64,000 nucleotides of DNA. Origin: Polyangium sp. 15x6. Its GTDB lineage: Bacteria > Myxococcota_A > Polyangia > Polyangiales > Polyangiaceae. The position numbers and the translations under genes are program-made. Where the stretch lies: NCBI RefSeq assembly GCF_029960785.1, contig NZ_JASBQE010000015.1:1-64000 (forward strand), read 5' to 3'. The notes below the pieces were generated by a model. It was given only the letters and a program-made list of their open reading frames with translations, searched no databases and was not told where the DNA came from. Shown piece by piece: positions 1 to 8,661 of this stretch (position 1 is its first letter; every line of letters starts with the position of its first letter).

Positions 1-1257
1 GGCGGCGGGCGCCGGGGGCGGCGCGGACGCGCTGCCGCGGGCCCTGCCGCGCGCGAGCCACGCCGGGAGCACGCCCTCGGCGCGCGCGAGCTCCTCGGTG
101 GAGAGGACCTCCGTCTCGACGGACTCTTCCTCGAAGATGTGCTGTTCCGCGGGACGAACCGGCTTCGGCGGCGCGGGCGGAGCAGCCTTCGCCGCGGGAA
201 CCGGCGGAGCGAGGGCCGGGGCGGCGGGCTGCGCGGCCGGGGCGGGCGCGGACGTCTTTTGCGGGGCGAGCGCGCGGATCAGCATCTGCACGTCGTCCCA
301 GCCGAGCTTCTGGCGGAGGTTGCCCATCGCCACGAGGACACGCCCGCGCTCGTCGCGCGAGAGCATCGGCATCTGGCCCCGCCAGGTCACGGTGCAGAGG
401 GCGCGATCCGTATCGATCCAGAGCGCGTCGCCGACGAGGTTGAGCTCCTGCGCCCCGCCGCGCGGTCGCTCGACGAACGCCTGCGGGCGGAGGCCCGGCA
501 GGCGGGTCGTGAGGCGCGGATGATCGGGGTGGAGGTGCTCGAGGACGATCTCGAGATCGGGCGTGATCTCGGGGAGGCGCTGATCGGCGGGCGCCGCGTT
601 GAAGTACTCGATCTCGATGTCGTCGGGCAGCGGCCGCGTGTGCCAGCCTTCGTGGGAAAAACTCCCGCGGTGGCGTCGGAGCCGGGTCTCGCGTTGCGGC
701 CACCCGGCGGCGATGGGCCCGAAGCCCACGGGCGAGCCGTCGTCTTTCAGCGTGTGTTGCCGGCGCGCTGGGTGCAGGTTCGGCAAGGGCCCGGGCGCGA
801 CGGGGATGCCGACCGGGTTCATGGTCCCGGGCCCGCCCTGCGCGCGCTCGTAGCGCAGGGGCATGTGGGTGAACGCGGGGCCGTCGGTGATCTGCGCCTC
901 GCCGGACCAGGTGCGGTCGGCGTGGACCTCGATGGCCTTGTCGAGCGAGCCCACGACCATCCGCGCGAGCAGCGACCGGCAAGGCTTGTGATGCGCCGCG
1001 AACGCGTGCCCGACGAGCGTGACGTCCGCGCCTTTGCGGAAAGGAACGAGGTCGCTCGGCGAGTAGACGCTGCGCCGGGCATCGTCGTCCCAGTGATTGT
1101 CGGCGTCGTTGATCGGCTCCTGGCCCGACGAGAGCCGGAGCTCGCCCGGGACCAGCTCGAACGTGGCCTTGCAGACGACGGTGAGCACCCACTCGCGGCT
1201 CTGCCTTTGCCAAGGGAGAGAGGCCACGTAGAACGGGCCGAGCGCGACGACCTCCAT
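1..1257 (-). CDS. DUF2169 family T6SS accessory protein (3' end outside window)
   Basis: Reading leftwards from ATG at 1257, the frame stays open to the window edge (419 residues seen). The start MEVVALGPFYVASLPWQRQS, then 'WVLTVVCKATFEL', 'DVTLVGHAFA' and a region that restates supplied material as 'PVGFGPIAAGWPQR', is the layout of DUF2169 proteins, which in proteobacteria sit beside vgrG/PAAR genes and are thought to assist T6SS cargo loading. After residue about 340 it becomes an Ala/Pro-rich linker, so a further C-terminal domain probably lies outside the window. It lies 57 nt after the kinase gene on the same strand. The family call is from recall; the T6SS role is inference, supported by the vgrG cassette 7.4 kb away. 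Confidence 0.75.
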   Translation of the reverse strand, partial: MEVVALGPFYVASLPWQRQSREWVLTVVCKATFELVPGELRLSSGQEPINDADNHWDDDARRSVYSPSDLVPFRKGADVTLVGHAFAAHHKPCRSLLARMVVGSLDKAIEVHADRTWSGEAQITDGPAFTHMPLRYERAQGGPGTMNPVGIPVAPGPLPNLHPARRQHTLKDDGSPVGFGPIAAGWPQRETRLRRHRGSFSHEGWHTRPLPDDIEIEYFNAAPADQRLPEITPDLEIVLEHLHPDHPRLTTRLPGLRPQAFVERPRGGAQELNLVGDALWIDTDRALCTVTWRGQMPMLSRDERGRVLVAMGNLRQKLGWDDVQMLIRALAPQKTSAPAPAAQPAAPALAPPVPAAKAAPPAPPKPVRPAEQHIFEEESVETEVLSTEELARAEGVLPAWLARGRARGSASAPPPAPAA

Positions 1258-1314
1258 TCGGCCGACAGTACCACAACGGACGGAAGGGGTGAGGGCGAAG
1301 GCGGCGTGGCCCGG

Positions 1315-4300
1315 TCAACGTGCGGCGCTCGGCTTCGCCTCGGCCTCCGCGAGCGCCGCGCCCCGCTCCCGCGCGAGCAGCGGGTTCTCGCGGAGCGCGG
1401 ATTCGAGCAGGGCCCTGGCCTCGCCCCTCGCGCGGATCGCGGCCTCCTCGTCGCTCGACGCACGCGCCTGCGCGAGCCTGAGCGCGCCTTTCGTCGCGAG
1501 CGCCGTCGCCATGCGAGGGTTTTGGGCGAGCGCCGCGTCGCACAGGGCGATTCCGCTCGCGAGATCTCGATCGGCGGGCTCTTTTCTCGCGGCGAGCCAG
1601 GAAGCGCGCATCTCGTGAAGCTCGGCGAGCGTCTGGTAGAGGTGCGGATCGGCGCGCTCTTCTGCGAGGAGGCGCCGGAGGGGCCCGATCACGTCCTCGA
1701 ATGCAGCCGCGTCTGCCCGGCCCTTCGAGACGGCCCAGCGCAGGTCGAGGCGTTTTACGCGCGCCTCGTTCAGGCGAGCGTCGATGTCCCAGGGCGCCGC
1801 CGCGACCAGCGCTCGGAACGACGCGCGCGCCGTTCCGAGCGCCGCCGTCGGATCTTTTCCTTGCCCGAGGAGCCACGAGGCCTCCGTCATGGCGAGCAAT
1901 CCCTGGATCTCGCGGCTCGCGGACGGCGGCCCGAGCCGCTCCATTTCGCGAACGAACGCCCCGGCGCGCTCGAGCGAAGGGCGCGGATCCCGGCCCGCGC
2001 CTTCGGCGTGTGTCGCCTCGATCCAGAGCGCCCACGCCGAGAGGTTCGCCGAATCGAGGGCGTTCGTCTCGTGGACGGCGGCCGCCGACGCGAGCGCGCT
2101 CGCCACGGCGTTCTCCGGCGAACGGCCTTGCCACGCGAGATATTGTGCTCGTCGGAAAAACGCGAGCGCCTTGTTGATGGCCGGGTACGTGAAGCTCGGA
2201 TCCCGCGCGATGGCCTCGTCGCAACGCGCGACGGCGCGCTCGACCGAGGTGCCCGGATCGACGCCGCGTGAGGCCTCGATCCGGGCACGCTCCGCATAGG
2301 AAGAACAAACCTCGTTGTAGGGCCAGAGGAAGGCCGGATCGAGCCGGATGGCCTCCTCGTAGGCGGCGATGGCGCGGCCCATGGCTTCACGCGCGTCGAG
2401 CCCTCGGCTCATCAGGTAAAGAAACTTCGTCCTGTGCGCCGCGCCCACGAGGTAATGCGCCATGGCGTCGTCCGCACGGACCCGCGCGGCGTCCTCGGCG
2501 CGCGCGATCGCCTCCCGGATGATGGGCTCCGGCTCCGCCGTCTCCGGCCCGTACACGGTGCGGAATGCGAGGATGCTGTGCAGGAGCGCCATCTCGAGCC
2601 GCGCCGACGAACGCTGCGCGTCGGCCGAAATGGCCCGGTCGCAGGCGCGCCTCGCTTTCTCGAAGCTCGGACGGAGGAGCGCGGGCCGCGCGTCCGACGC
2701 GAGGACGACCTGGATCCAGAGCTGGCATTCGGCCTCGTGCACGGCCGGATCGCTGCGCGCGATCTCGGCCGCCGCCGCGTAGGCCGCCGCCGCCGGCTCG
2801 AAGGCCTGCATCATCCTGTCGAGATCGAACGCCGCGTCGCGCCGGAATCGGCTGCCCTCCGCGAAGAGTGCGTCCCCTTCGAGCTTCTTCGCCTCGTAGA
2901 GCCAGGGCGATTGCCGGAACGCCTCGCGCGCCTTTTCGAGCGCGACGTCGTTCTTGCCCTCGTGCAGCGCGATGAGCCCCTCCACGAATGCCAGCGACTC
3001 GAACCGCGCCCCGAGCGACGCGCGCAGGTGCGCGAGCGCAGGCTCCTTGTATTCGGCGGCGAGGGCCGCGATCCTCGCATTCCTGCGCTCGCGGTCCTGG
3101 ATCCTCTTCGTCTCCTCGAGCGCCTTTTGATGCTTTTCCACGAGCGCGAGCCCCATCGCATACCGGAGCGCCGGCTGCGTGTATCCGGCGTCATGGGCGC
3201 GGCGCAGATGGGAGAGCGCCTCTTCGGGCTCGTGGAGCGCGAGATACCCTCGCCCGAGCGCATCGTGCCCCGGCCCCTCCGCGGCGGGGCCGAGCTGCGC
3301 CATTCGCCGCTCGATGCCTCGCAGCCGCTGCCGCACGATGTCCCGTTCGCGCTCGATGTCGTGCAGCGGCATCACCTGCGCGTGCCGCAGGAAGAGCTCC
3401 ATCTCCTTCACCTCCTCGCCGAGCTCCCGCGCGATCGCGGTCCTCTCGGCCGCGGCGCGCCGCTCCCCGACCCAGAGGACGAGCAGGACCACGGCCGCCG
3501 CGACGAGCGCCGCCCCGAGCGCCACGCGCGCCTTGTGCCTCCGCGCGGTCTTCCAGAGGACGTATCCGAGCGACGCGCGGCGCGCCTTCACGGGGACGCC
3601 GTCGAGGAAACGCGCGAGATCGTCGCCGAACGCCCACGCGGATTCATACCTGCGCCCCGGCTCCCGTTCGAGGCATTTCATCACGACGGCCTCGAGGTCC
3701 TCCGGCAGCTCGGGGCGGACCTTCCGGAGCGGCGTGGGCTCGTCGAGGAGCAGGCTTTGCAAGACCTCCATCACGTTGCCCTCGAAGGGCGGCCGCCCCG
3801 CGAGCAAATCGTAGAGCGTGGCGCCGAGCGCATACACGTCCGTCCGCCGATCCAGCGCATGCGGGTCGCCCTCCGCCTGCTCCGGCGCCATGTATCCGGG
3901 CGTCCCGGCGAACGAGCTCGTCGTGGAGGGGCTCGCCTCGCCCAGGTCCCGTGCAATGCCGAAATCGGTGATGTAGGGCTTGCAGACCCCGTCTTCTCCC
4001 CGCTCGATCATGATGTTGTGGGGCTTCACGTCGCGATGGATGATCCCGAGCCGGTGCGCCTCGTGGAGGGCCGCGGATACATGCAGCATGACGCGGACCT
4101 TTTCTTCGAGCGTCATCCGGGCGCTCGCGACGTCGAGCGGCTCGCCGTCGATGTATTGCATCACGATGTACGGCCTGCCGCCGAGGGCGGCCGCCTCGTA
4201 CACCTTGCAAGCATTCTCGTGCTCGAGCCTCGCCTGCGACCGCGCCTCGCGGAGGAGCTTTCGGTTCGTCTCCGCGTCCGACCCGTGCAGGAACTTGAGC

Positions 4301-4464
4301 GCCACGTCGCGCCCGAGCTGTTTGTCCCGCGCGCGATACACCGAGCCCATCCCGCCGCGGCCGAGGAGCACGAGGCCGTCGAATCGCGAGCGCAGCACGA
4401 CCGGGACGCTCGGCGGATCCGCGGGCGAGGCGCACGACGTGAGGACGTCCTCGGTCTCCACCAT
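1315..4464 (-). CDS. Ser/Thr protein kinase with TM helix and TPR-rich C-terminus
   Basis: This is a 1049-residue Hanks-type kinase. The Gly loop is LGRGGMGSVYRA (about 34-45), the ATP lysine is in DVALKFL (K57), and HRDVKPHN, DFG and GTPGYMAPEQ follow, so all catalytic residues are present. A transmembrane helix (ALVAAAVVLLVLWVG) follows at about 320-340. The remaining 700 residues are Ala/Leu/Arg-rich helical repeats of TPR type, presumably outside the membrane. I chose ATG 4464 because residues match kinases right from there and it lies 16 nt past the upstream lipoprotein stop; the longer frame to 4548 is filler. It sits in a probable operon of lipoprotein, kinase and DUF2169 protein. Kinase-TPR fusions of this size are typical of Polyangiales; the substrate is unknown. 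Confidence 0.92.
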   Translation of the reverse strand: MVETEDVLTSCASPADPPSVPVVLRSRFDGLVLLGRGGMGSVYRARDKQLGRDVALKFLHGSDAETNRKLLREARSQARLEHENACKVYEAAALGGRPYIVMQYIDGEPLDVASARMTLEEKVRVMLHVSAALHEAHRLGIIHRDVKPHNIMIERGEDGVCKPYITDFGIARDLGEASPSTTSSFAGTPGYMAPEQAEGDPHALDRRTDVYALGATLYDLLAGRPPFEGNVMEVLQSLLLDEPTPLRKVRPELPEDLEAVVMKCLEREPGRRYESAWAFGDDLARFLDGVPVKARRASLGYVLWKTARRHKARVALGAALVAAAVVLLVLWVGERRAAAERTAIARELGEEVKEMELFLRHAQVMPLHDIERERDIVRQRLRGIERRMAQLGPAAEGPGHDALGRGYLALHEPEEALSHLRRAHDAGYTQPALRYAMGLALVEKHQKALEETKRIQDRERRNARIAALAAEYKEPALAHLRASLGARFESLAFVEGLIALHEGKNDVALEKAREAFRQSPWLYEAKKLEGDALFAEGSRFRRDAAFDLDRMMQAFEPAAAAYAAAAEIARSDPAVHEAECQLWIQVVLASDARPALLRPSFEKARRACDRAISADAQRSSARLEMALLHSILAFRTVYGPETAEPEPIIREAIARAEDAARVRADDAMAHYLVGAAHRTKFLYLMSRGLDAREAMGRAIAAYEEAIRLDPAFLWPYNEVCSSYAERARIEASRGVDPGTSVERAVARCDEAIARDPSFTYPAINKALAFFRRAQYLAWQGRSPENAVASALASAAAVHETNALDSANLSAWALWIEATHAEGAGRDPRPSLERAGAFVREMERLGPPSASREIQGLLAMTEASWLLGQGKDPTAALGTARASFRALVAAAPWDIDARLNEARVKRLDLRWAVSKGRADAAAFEDVIGPLRRLLAEERADPHLYQTLAELHEMRASWLAARKEPADRDLASGIALCDAALAQNPRMATALATKGALRLAQARASSDEEAAIRARGEARALLESALRENPLLARERGAALAEAEAKPSAAR

Positions 4465-4480
4465 GGCGTTCCTCGCGGCG

Positions 4481-5314
4481 TTACAGGGGCAGGTGGAGAT
4501 CGCAGAGCGCCGCCGCTTCGAGCGTCGTCTGGATCGCCGGCTTGCCATTGCACGTGAAACGTCCGTCCTTGCCCGTGCAGGCGCTCGCCATGTCGTACCG
4601 GATCGAGACGCCGCACGTGTTCAGCAAGGTGCCGCAGAGCCGCGTGATCCAGGAGAGCTGGGTGCAGAGCCCGCAGGTCGAGAGCAGGTCGACGCGGGGC
4701 CATGCGTGATACACGGGGGCCTGGCCAGGGCCCGGGATCCGTACTTGCCAGAGCGCCTCCGTGACGGTGAATCCGAGATCGCCCGCGTTCTCCGTCCCGG
4801 CCACGCTGGGCCCCGAGAGGAAAATGGGCACGGGGAAGCCGAGGGGATTCAGGTGCGCGACGATGCACGTGAGCACGTCCTCCTGCGCCGACGTGGCGAG
4901 GCCGGTCGTGAGCCACGTGGAGGTGGTGCGCAGAATGCCCTCTCCCTCGTACGTCTTGTTCCCGCTCGCGAGGTTCGTCCCCGCGGGCAGGGCGCAGCGC
5001 GTCGCATAACGAAACACCTGGCGTCCGCCCGAGGTATCCAGGAGGCCCGTGGCTTCGATCGCGGGATTCACGGCCGATGGATCGGATGGATCCGCCGCGG
5101 GAACCGCGAGGGCCGCCAAGAGCTCCATCACGTTGGCGTGGTATGCCAGCGGGCTCGCGCCGTTGATGCCGCCGGAGCCCGCGGGGCCGCCGCCCTGCAG
5201 CTCGAACGCTGGGCTTTCCGCGAGCTCGAAGGCGCCCGGAGCCGCTTCGCCGCAGCCGATCGAGAAAAGGAAAGCGCCCAGGGCAAGTGCCCGCGCTCCT
5301 CGAACCAAGGACAT
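4481..5314 (-). CDS. predicted lipoprotein, unknown function
   Basis: This 277-residue protein has a lipoprotein signal (MSLVRGARALALGAFLFSIGC, lipobox FSIGC), so it is probably anchored in the outer membrane or periplasm. A Gly/Ser linker follows, then a globular domain with six or more cysteines in its last 90 residues (CGLCTQLSW, CGTLLNTCG, CTGKDGRFTC), suggesting disulfides. A strong AGGGGAGGGG ribosome-binding site precedes ATG 5314. It is first in a run with the kinase 16 nt downstream, so it could be the kinase's sensor or partner (inference). I do not recognise the domain family. Confidence 0.8.
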   Translation of the reverse strand: MSLVRGARALALGAFLFSIGCGEAAPGAFELAESPAFELQGGGPAGSGGINGASPLAYHANVMELLAALAVPAADPSDPSAVNPAIEATGLLDTSGGRQVFRYATRCALPAGTNLASGNKTYEGEGILRTTSTWLTTGLATSAQEDVLTCIVAHLNPLGFPVPIFLSGPSVAGTENAGDLGFTVTEALWQVRIPGPGQAPVYHAWPRVDLLSTCGLCTQLSWITRLCGTLLNTCGVSIRYDMASACTGKDGRFTCNGKPAIQTTLEAAALCDLHLPL

Positions 5315-5660
5315 GACCCCTCCCCTGGGGCGCTCTTGCTGCCCCGGACATCATGACAACGCAATGCGATCACGTTGAATCGTGTTTGCGGTGGTTGGGC
5401 GGCCTCGCCCGGCGCACCGCCGCGTTATCGGAGCCTAGCTTCGTGGTGGGAGGGGGCGCCATGAGAGATTGGTCCCCATGAGGCGTACGGCATTCCCTTG
5501 CGGTCATCGAGCCGCGGCGGAGGCACAGCGCTACGATGTGTAAAGAGAAGCACAACGGTTTGGAGCGGAGGCGCGTGCGCGTACACTTGCGGAGCCGTTT
5601 GTTGTTGCCCCCCTGCCCGGGCGCATCCAAAGCTCTGGCATGCACTTCCGTTGCTACCGG
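5315..5660. other. divergent intergenic region without a visible gene
   Basis: This 346-bp gap separates the lipoprotein gene (minus) from the zinc-ribbon gene (plus), so it must hold both promoters. I see no convincing -35/-10 or -24/-12 element and no repeat of the intergenic families found elsewhere. The only clear signal is the AGGGGAGGGG ribosome-binding site for the minus-strand gene at the left border. Confidence 0.5.
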
Positions 5661-6257
5661 ATGCGCGTGATCTGCGAAGAATGCGGCTCGAGCTGCCCCG
5701 TCGACCAGCCCGCGCTGGCCGTGCGTTGTGCAGCCTGCGGGAACGATGAAGAGCTCCCCGTCGACTATCTCCGCGACCACGTCTTCGGACTCACGCTGAA
5801 GCAGGTAATGCCGCTGGCTCCCGGCGAGGAGCGGCCCCTTCTCATGCTCAGCGCCGGCACCCAGTTCTTCGGCATGCAGAGCCTCCGCTCGCCCACCTGC
5901 AATGCGTGTGCGACGCCCACCGATCTCTCGTGGCTGCCTCTGGGTAGCACCGGCCAGGCGCCTTGCAGGGGATGTGGGGCCATGATGGCCACCTATCCAG
6001 CGCCGGCATGGCTTCGCTCGCTCGGGCGGCACGCCGCGCAGGTCTTCGTCCCCCTGGCCGCCGAGGCGCCCCGGTCTCTCCGACCCATCACGCTGGGTTG
6101 CCCCGAATGCGGCGCCAAGCTCAAGGTCGGCGCCGGCGATCGACGCATCGTGACGTGCGGCTATTGCGACTCCGATGTCTTCCTGCCCGAGGAGGTATGG
6201 CGAACGTTTCATCCGGTGAGGAGACGCGCGTCCTGGTTCATCTGGTTCGAGGAGTGA
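5661..6257 (+). CDS. zinc-ribbon protein of unknown function
   Basis: This 198-residue soluble protein has three pairs of CxxC knuckles: C5/C8 with C23/C26, CNAC with CRGC in the middle, and CPEC with CGYC near the C-terminus. Such an array suggests three rubredoxin-like or zinc-ribbon folds joined by short globular stretches. It has no signal peptide and no membrane segment. The start is uncertain: MRVICEECG at 5661 places the first knuckle near the N-terminus, while ATG 5640 adds seven residues; neither has a good ribosome-binding site. I do not recognise the family. A role in nucleic-acid or protein binding would be a guess. Confidence 0.7.
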   Translation: MRVICEECGSSCPVDQPALAVRCAACGNDEELPVDYLRDHVFGLTLKQVMPLAPGEERPLLMLSAGTQFFGMQSLRSPTCNACATPTDLSWLPLGSTGQAPCRGCGAMMATYPAPAWLRSLGRHAAQVFVPLAAEAPRSLRPITLGCPECGAKLKVGAGDRRIVTCGYCDSDVFLPEEVWRTFHPVRRRASWFIWFEE

Positions 6258-6370
6258 TGGGCCAGCTTCCTGCCACACACTTCCCTTGACGGCTGAGCGT
6301 GCTCGGTCGTACTGTCCTCCGCAACTCCCATCCGGCTTCATCATTGCTCCAGGGAGAGAGGACCGACGAC

Positions 6371-7084
6371 ATGCAATTACCCGACGTGAACGCAGCGAGC
6401 GAGGTATACGAGAAACACACCGACCATTTCGGAGGCGCTGCCGAGGGGTGGGGCGACGCCGAGACGCTGACGGCAGCGCAACGCGCGGCCATCGTCGAGG
6501 CGGCTGCCGTCGTCGCGACGGCCGCGGATCTGCTCGGCGGCGCTGTCGTGATCGAGAGGGCTGCCCGGAGGGCCGCGACCAAGCTCCGCGCGCGTTATGG
6601 CATCCGTGACGTCGTCCTCGACCTGCGCATCATGGGCGTGAGCGACGCGATCTTGAATGGCCCCGCCATGCGGAGCCGTGACAATCCCATCTACAAGCAC
6701 GTCTTTCAGGAGGGCAGCGCCGGGGAGATCACCGAGGCCAGGATCCGCGAGGAGCCCGAGCTCGCCGAGCGGATCCTGGAGCGGTTCGGGGGGATCGAGG
6801 ACTTCCCGGGCAAAGCCGCTGCCTACGCCGGGCTCGAGCAAGCGCTCGAGAAGAGCTTCACGGCCCGCGACGCGCTCGACGCCGCCGAGACGGCGCAAAA
6901 CAAAGCCGGCGATGCCGAGATCCAGGGCCGGCTCGCGGTCCGCGCGGCGCTGGAAAAGGCGTACGGTATGCTCCGCACGGCATTCCCGGGGCAACGCAAG
7001 CTCGTCGAGTCGTTCTTCTTGCGGCGCGAGCGCAGCGCCAAGAAGGGCGCCGGCGGGAGCGGCGGCGAGGGCGACGAGGACTGA
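6371..7084 (+). CDS. helical protein of unknown function
   Basis: This 237-residue protein starts at ATG 6371 after a GGGAGAGAGGA ribosome-binding site. It is Ala/Glu/Arg-rich and mostly helical. After the first 40 residues come an Ala-rich helix (AAIVEAAAVVATAADLLGGA), an acidic middle part and a long helix ending in a charged Lys/Gly/Glu tail. There is no signal peptide or recognisable motif. It follows the zinc-ribbon gene by 113 bp on the same strand, so the two may be cotranscribed. The codon use is normal for the window, which supports a real gene; function is unknown. Confidence 0.65.
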   Translation: MQLPDVNAASEVYEKHTDHFGGAAEGWGDAETLTAAQRAAIVEAAAVVATAADLLGGAVVIERAARRAATKLRARYGIRDVVLDLRIMGVSDAILNGPAMRSRDNPIYKHVFQEGSAGEITEARIREEPELAERILERFGGIEDFPGKAAAYAGLEQALEKSFTARDALDAAETAQNKAGDAEIQGRLAVRAALEKAYGMLRTAFPGQRKLVESFFLRRERSAKKGAGGSGGEGDED

Positions 7085-7141
7085 ACGCCGAAACGGCGCT
7101 TTCGTCGCTGGCAAATTCTGCCCCGAGATCGGGATCCCGTC

Positions 7142-7379
7142 TTCGAGCATGCTCGAACGATGCACCGGAGCCCCGGAACGACGCATTTGCCCCCTCCAAA
7201 ATGCGCACGGGACCGCCGCGGCGCCGTTCGGGCTCCGAAAACCGTCGCGCCAGGCGCTGCCGGTGCTCTCGCGCGCGTCCGAACGGCCCGCCGGGGCTCC
7301 TGTGCATCGTTCGGACATCTTCAAAAGTAAACCACGCCACTCCTGTGCCTCGTTCGAGCATGTCCGAACGAGGCACAGG
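7142..7379. repeat. paired inverted repeat plus hairpin between convergent genes (family C)
   Basis: The 389-bp gap between the convergent genes ending at 7084 and 7474 holds no gene. Arms 7148-7176 and 7291-7319 are inverted copies, 25 of 29 bases matching by hand, with a 114-bp centre. The left arm starts in a 16-bp perfect palindrome (7142-7157). Just right of the second arm, 7342-7356 pairs perfectly with 7365-7379 (15-bp stem, 8-nt loop), and this hairpin shares the TCGTTCG / CGAACGA core of the arms. There is no U-tract, so it is not a classical terminator by itself, though a bidirectional stop signal is plausible. Confidence 0.75.
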
Positions 7380-7473
7380 GAGACCGTCGCGAGGTTTGCG
7401 CACGCCCGAAAGCGAAAACCTGCTTTCAGGGCGTGATTTGCCGGCATCCGAGGGCATCTTCGCGAGCGCCGCG

Positions 7474-7893
7474 CTACACGTGCTCGATCCACTGCCGAAC
7501 GACGTTCACGAAAGCAGCCCGTTTCGCCTCGAGGTCCTGCGCATCCCGGAACTTCACCGAGGCCCGGTCCTTGCCGAGCCATTCGAGCAGCGACGCCGGG
7601 TCGTCGATGGCAAACCCTGGGGACTCTCGCTTCTTCGCGCCGAGGTGCAGGATGACCTGCACGCCGTCTTTCGCTCGCAAATGGAACGTCGCGAAAAACT
7701 CCGACGTGCGGAAGCTCGGCGCGTTCCACTTGATGCCCTCGCCGATACGGGCATCGGCGCCGAGGATCGCCTGCCGGATCTCGCGAATCTCCTTCTCGAA
7801 AGGATGATCGAGCGACGCGAGGAACGCCTCGACGTCGTCGGGCGCGGGCGCGGACCGTTTCGTCGTCTTTTTGGGGGCGGCTTTCGTGGTCAC
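7474..7893 (-). CDS. DUF1801 domain protein
   Basis: This 139-residue cytoplasmic protein has a Lys/Pro/Ala-rich N-terminal tail (TTKAAPKKTTKRSAPAPDD), then a DUF1801-type domain: 'FEKEIREIRQAILGADARIGE', 'IKWNAPSFRT', 'VQVILHLGAKK' and a C-terminal helix. The IKWNAPSF stretch is the family signature. GTG 7893 is preferred over the longer open frame because GAGGAG lies 8 nt upstream and similarity begins there. It is 14 nt downstream of the GST gene on the same strand, so the two form an operon. The biochemical role of DUF1801 is not established. Confidence 0.8.
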   Translation of the reverse strand: MTTKAAPKKTTKRSAPAPDDVEAFLASLDHPFEKEIREIRQAILGADARIGEGIKWNAPSFRTSEFFATFHLRAKDGVQVILHLGAKKRESPGFAIDDPASLLEWLGKDRASVKFRDAQDLEAKRAAFVNVVRQWIEHV

Positions 7894-7907
7894 GGGGACG
7901 CTCCTCG

Positions 7908-8540
7908 TCACAGATCGATGGCCGCGCCGCCCGCCGCCGTCCAGGCGGCGCGGGAACGGATTCGATCGCGGTACGCGGTCACGGCGGGAAATGCCTCCGG
8001 GGTATCGAGGCGCGTGCCGCGGAGGAGGTTCACCATCACGCCGACGCTGCAATCGACGAGCGTGAATTCGCCGAGCAGATAGTCGCGGGACGCGAGGTGC
8101 GTTTCCAGGACGCCGAGCGCACGGCCGACGTCGGTCGCGACCTGCCCCACGAGCTCCGGTCCGGCGGCGGGGCCGGTGCGCCCGGTCTTCGGGGTGAGCA
8201 CGTCGGCCCACCAGAGGCGCCCGGCATACCCGAAATTCGCGGCGTCGAAGAAGAGCCATTGCAGCGCCTCGGCCCGCGCGGCCGGGCTCTTCGGCCAGAG
8301 CCCGGCTCCATACGTATCGCCGAGGTAGGCCACGATCGCGTCGGATTCACGGAGCACGAGCGCCCCGTCTTCGAGGACCGGGACCTTGCCGTGGGGGTTC
8401 CTGCCGAGGAAGGACGCATCCCGCTGATCGCCGCGGAGGAGATTCACCTCCACGGCCTCGTACGCGAGGCTGAGCTCGGCGAGCGCCAGGCGCGCTTTGA
8501 GGGCGTTGGGGGACGGGGGGAATGTATAGAGGCGCAGCAT
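7908..8540 (-). CDS. glutathione S-transferase family protein
   Basis: At 210 residues this has the usual GST length. The N-terminal thioredoxin-like domain (MLRLYTFPPSPNALKARLAL) carries the NPHGKVPVLED motif with the cis-proline and the 'LRESDAIVAYLGD' segment that binds the glutathione gamma-glutamyl group. The C-terminal half is the helical domain with 'DYLLGEFTLVDCSVG', the N-capping/hydrophobic staple region. The likely role is glutathione or related thiol conjugation in the cytoplasm; the substrate cannot be told. It is cotranscribed with the DUF1801 gene, and transcribed away from vgrG. Confidence 0.9.
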   Translation of the reverse strand: MLRLYTFPPSPNALKARLALAELSLAYEAVEVNLLRGDQRDASFLGRNPHGKVPVLEDGALVLRESDAIVAYLGDTYGAGLWPKSPAARAEALQWLFFDAANFGYAGRLWWADVLTPKTGRTGPAAGPELVGQVATDVGRALGVLETHLASRDYLLGEFTLVDCSVGVMVNLLRGTRLDTPEAFPAVTAYRDRIRSRAAWTAAGGAAIDL

Positions 8541-8661
8541 CGACTGTGGAGGCTAGCGGGAGGAGCCGCGGGAAGGCCAGGCCTTCGCACGGGGCCATCG
8601 CTCGCGTTGCTTCCGTCTTCCCGCCCGCCTTGCGCTCGCGTATCGTTTCGCACGCTGTCCC

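Noticed and set aside
139-2271. 710-codon open frame on the plus strand
   Set aside because: It is antisense to the DUF2169 and kinase genes, has the Arg/Glu/His-rich make-up of a shadow frame and no domain.
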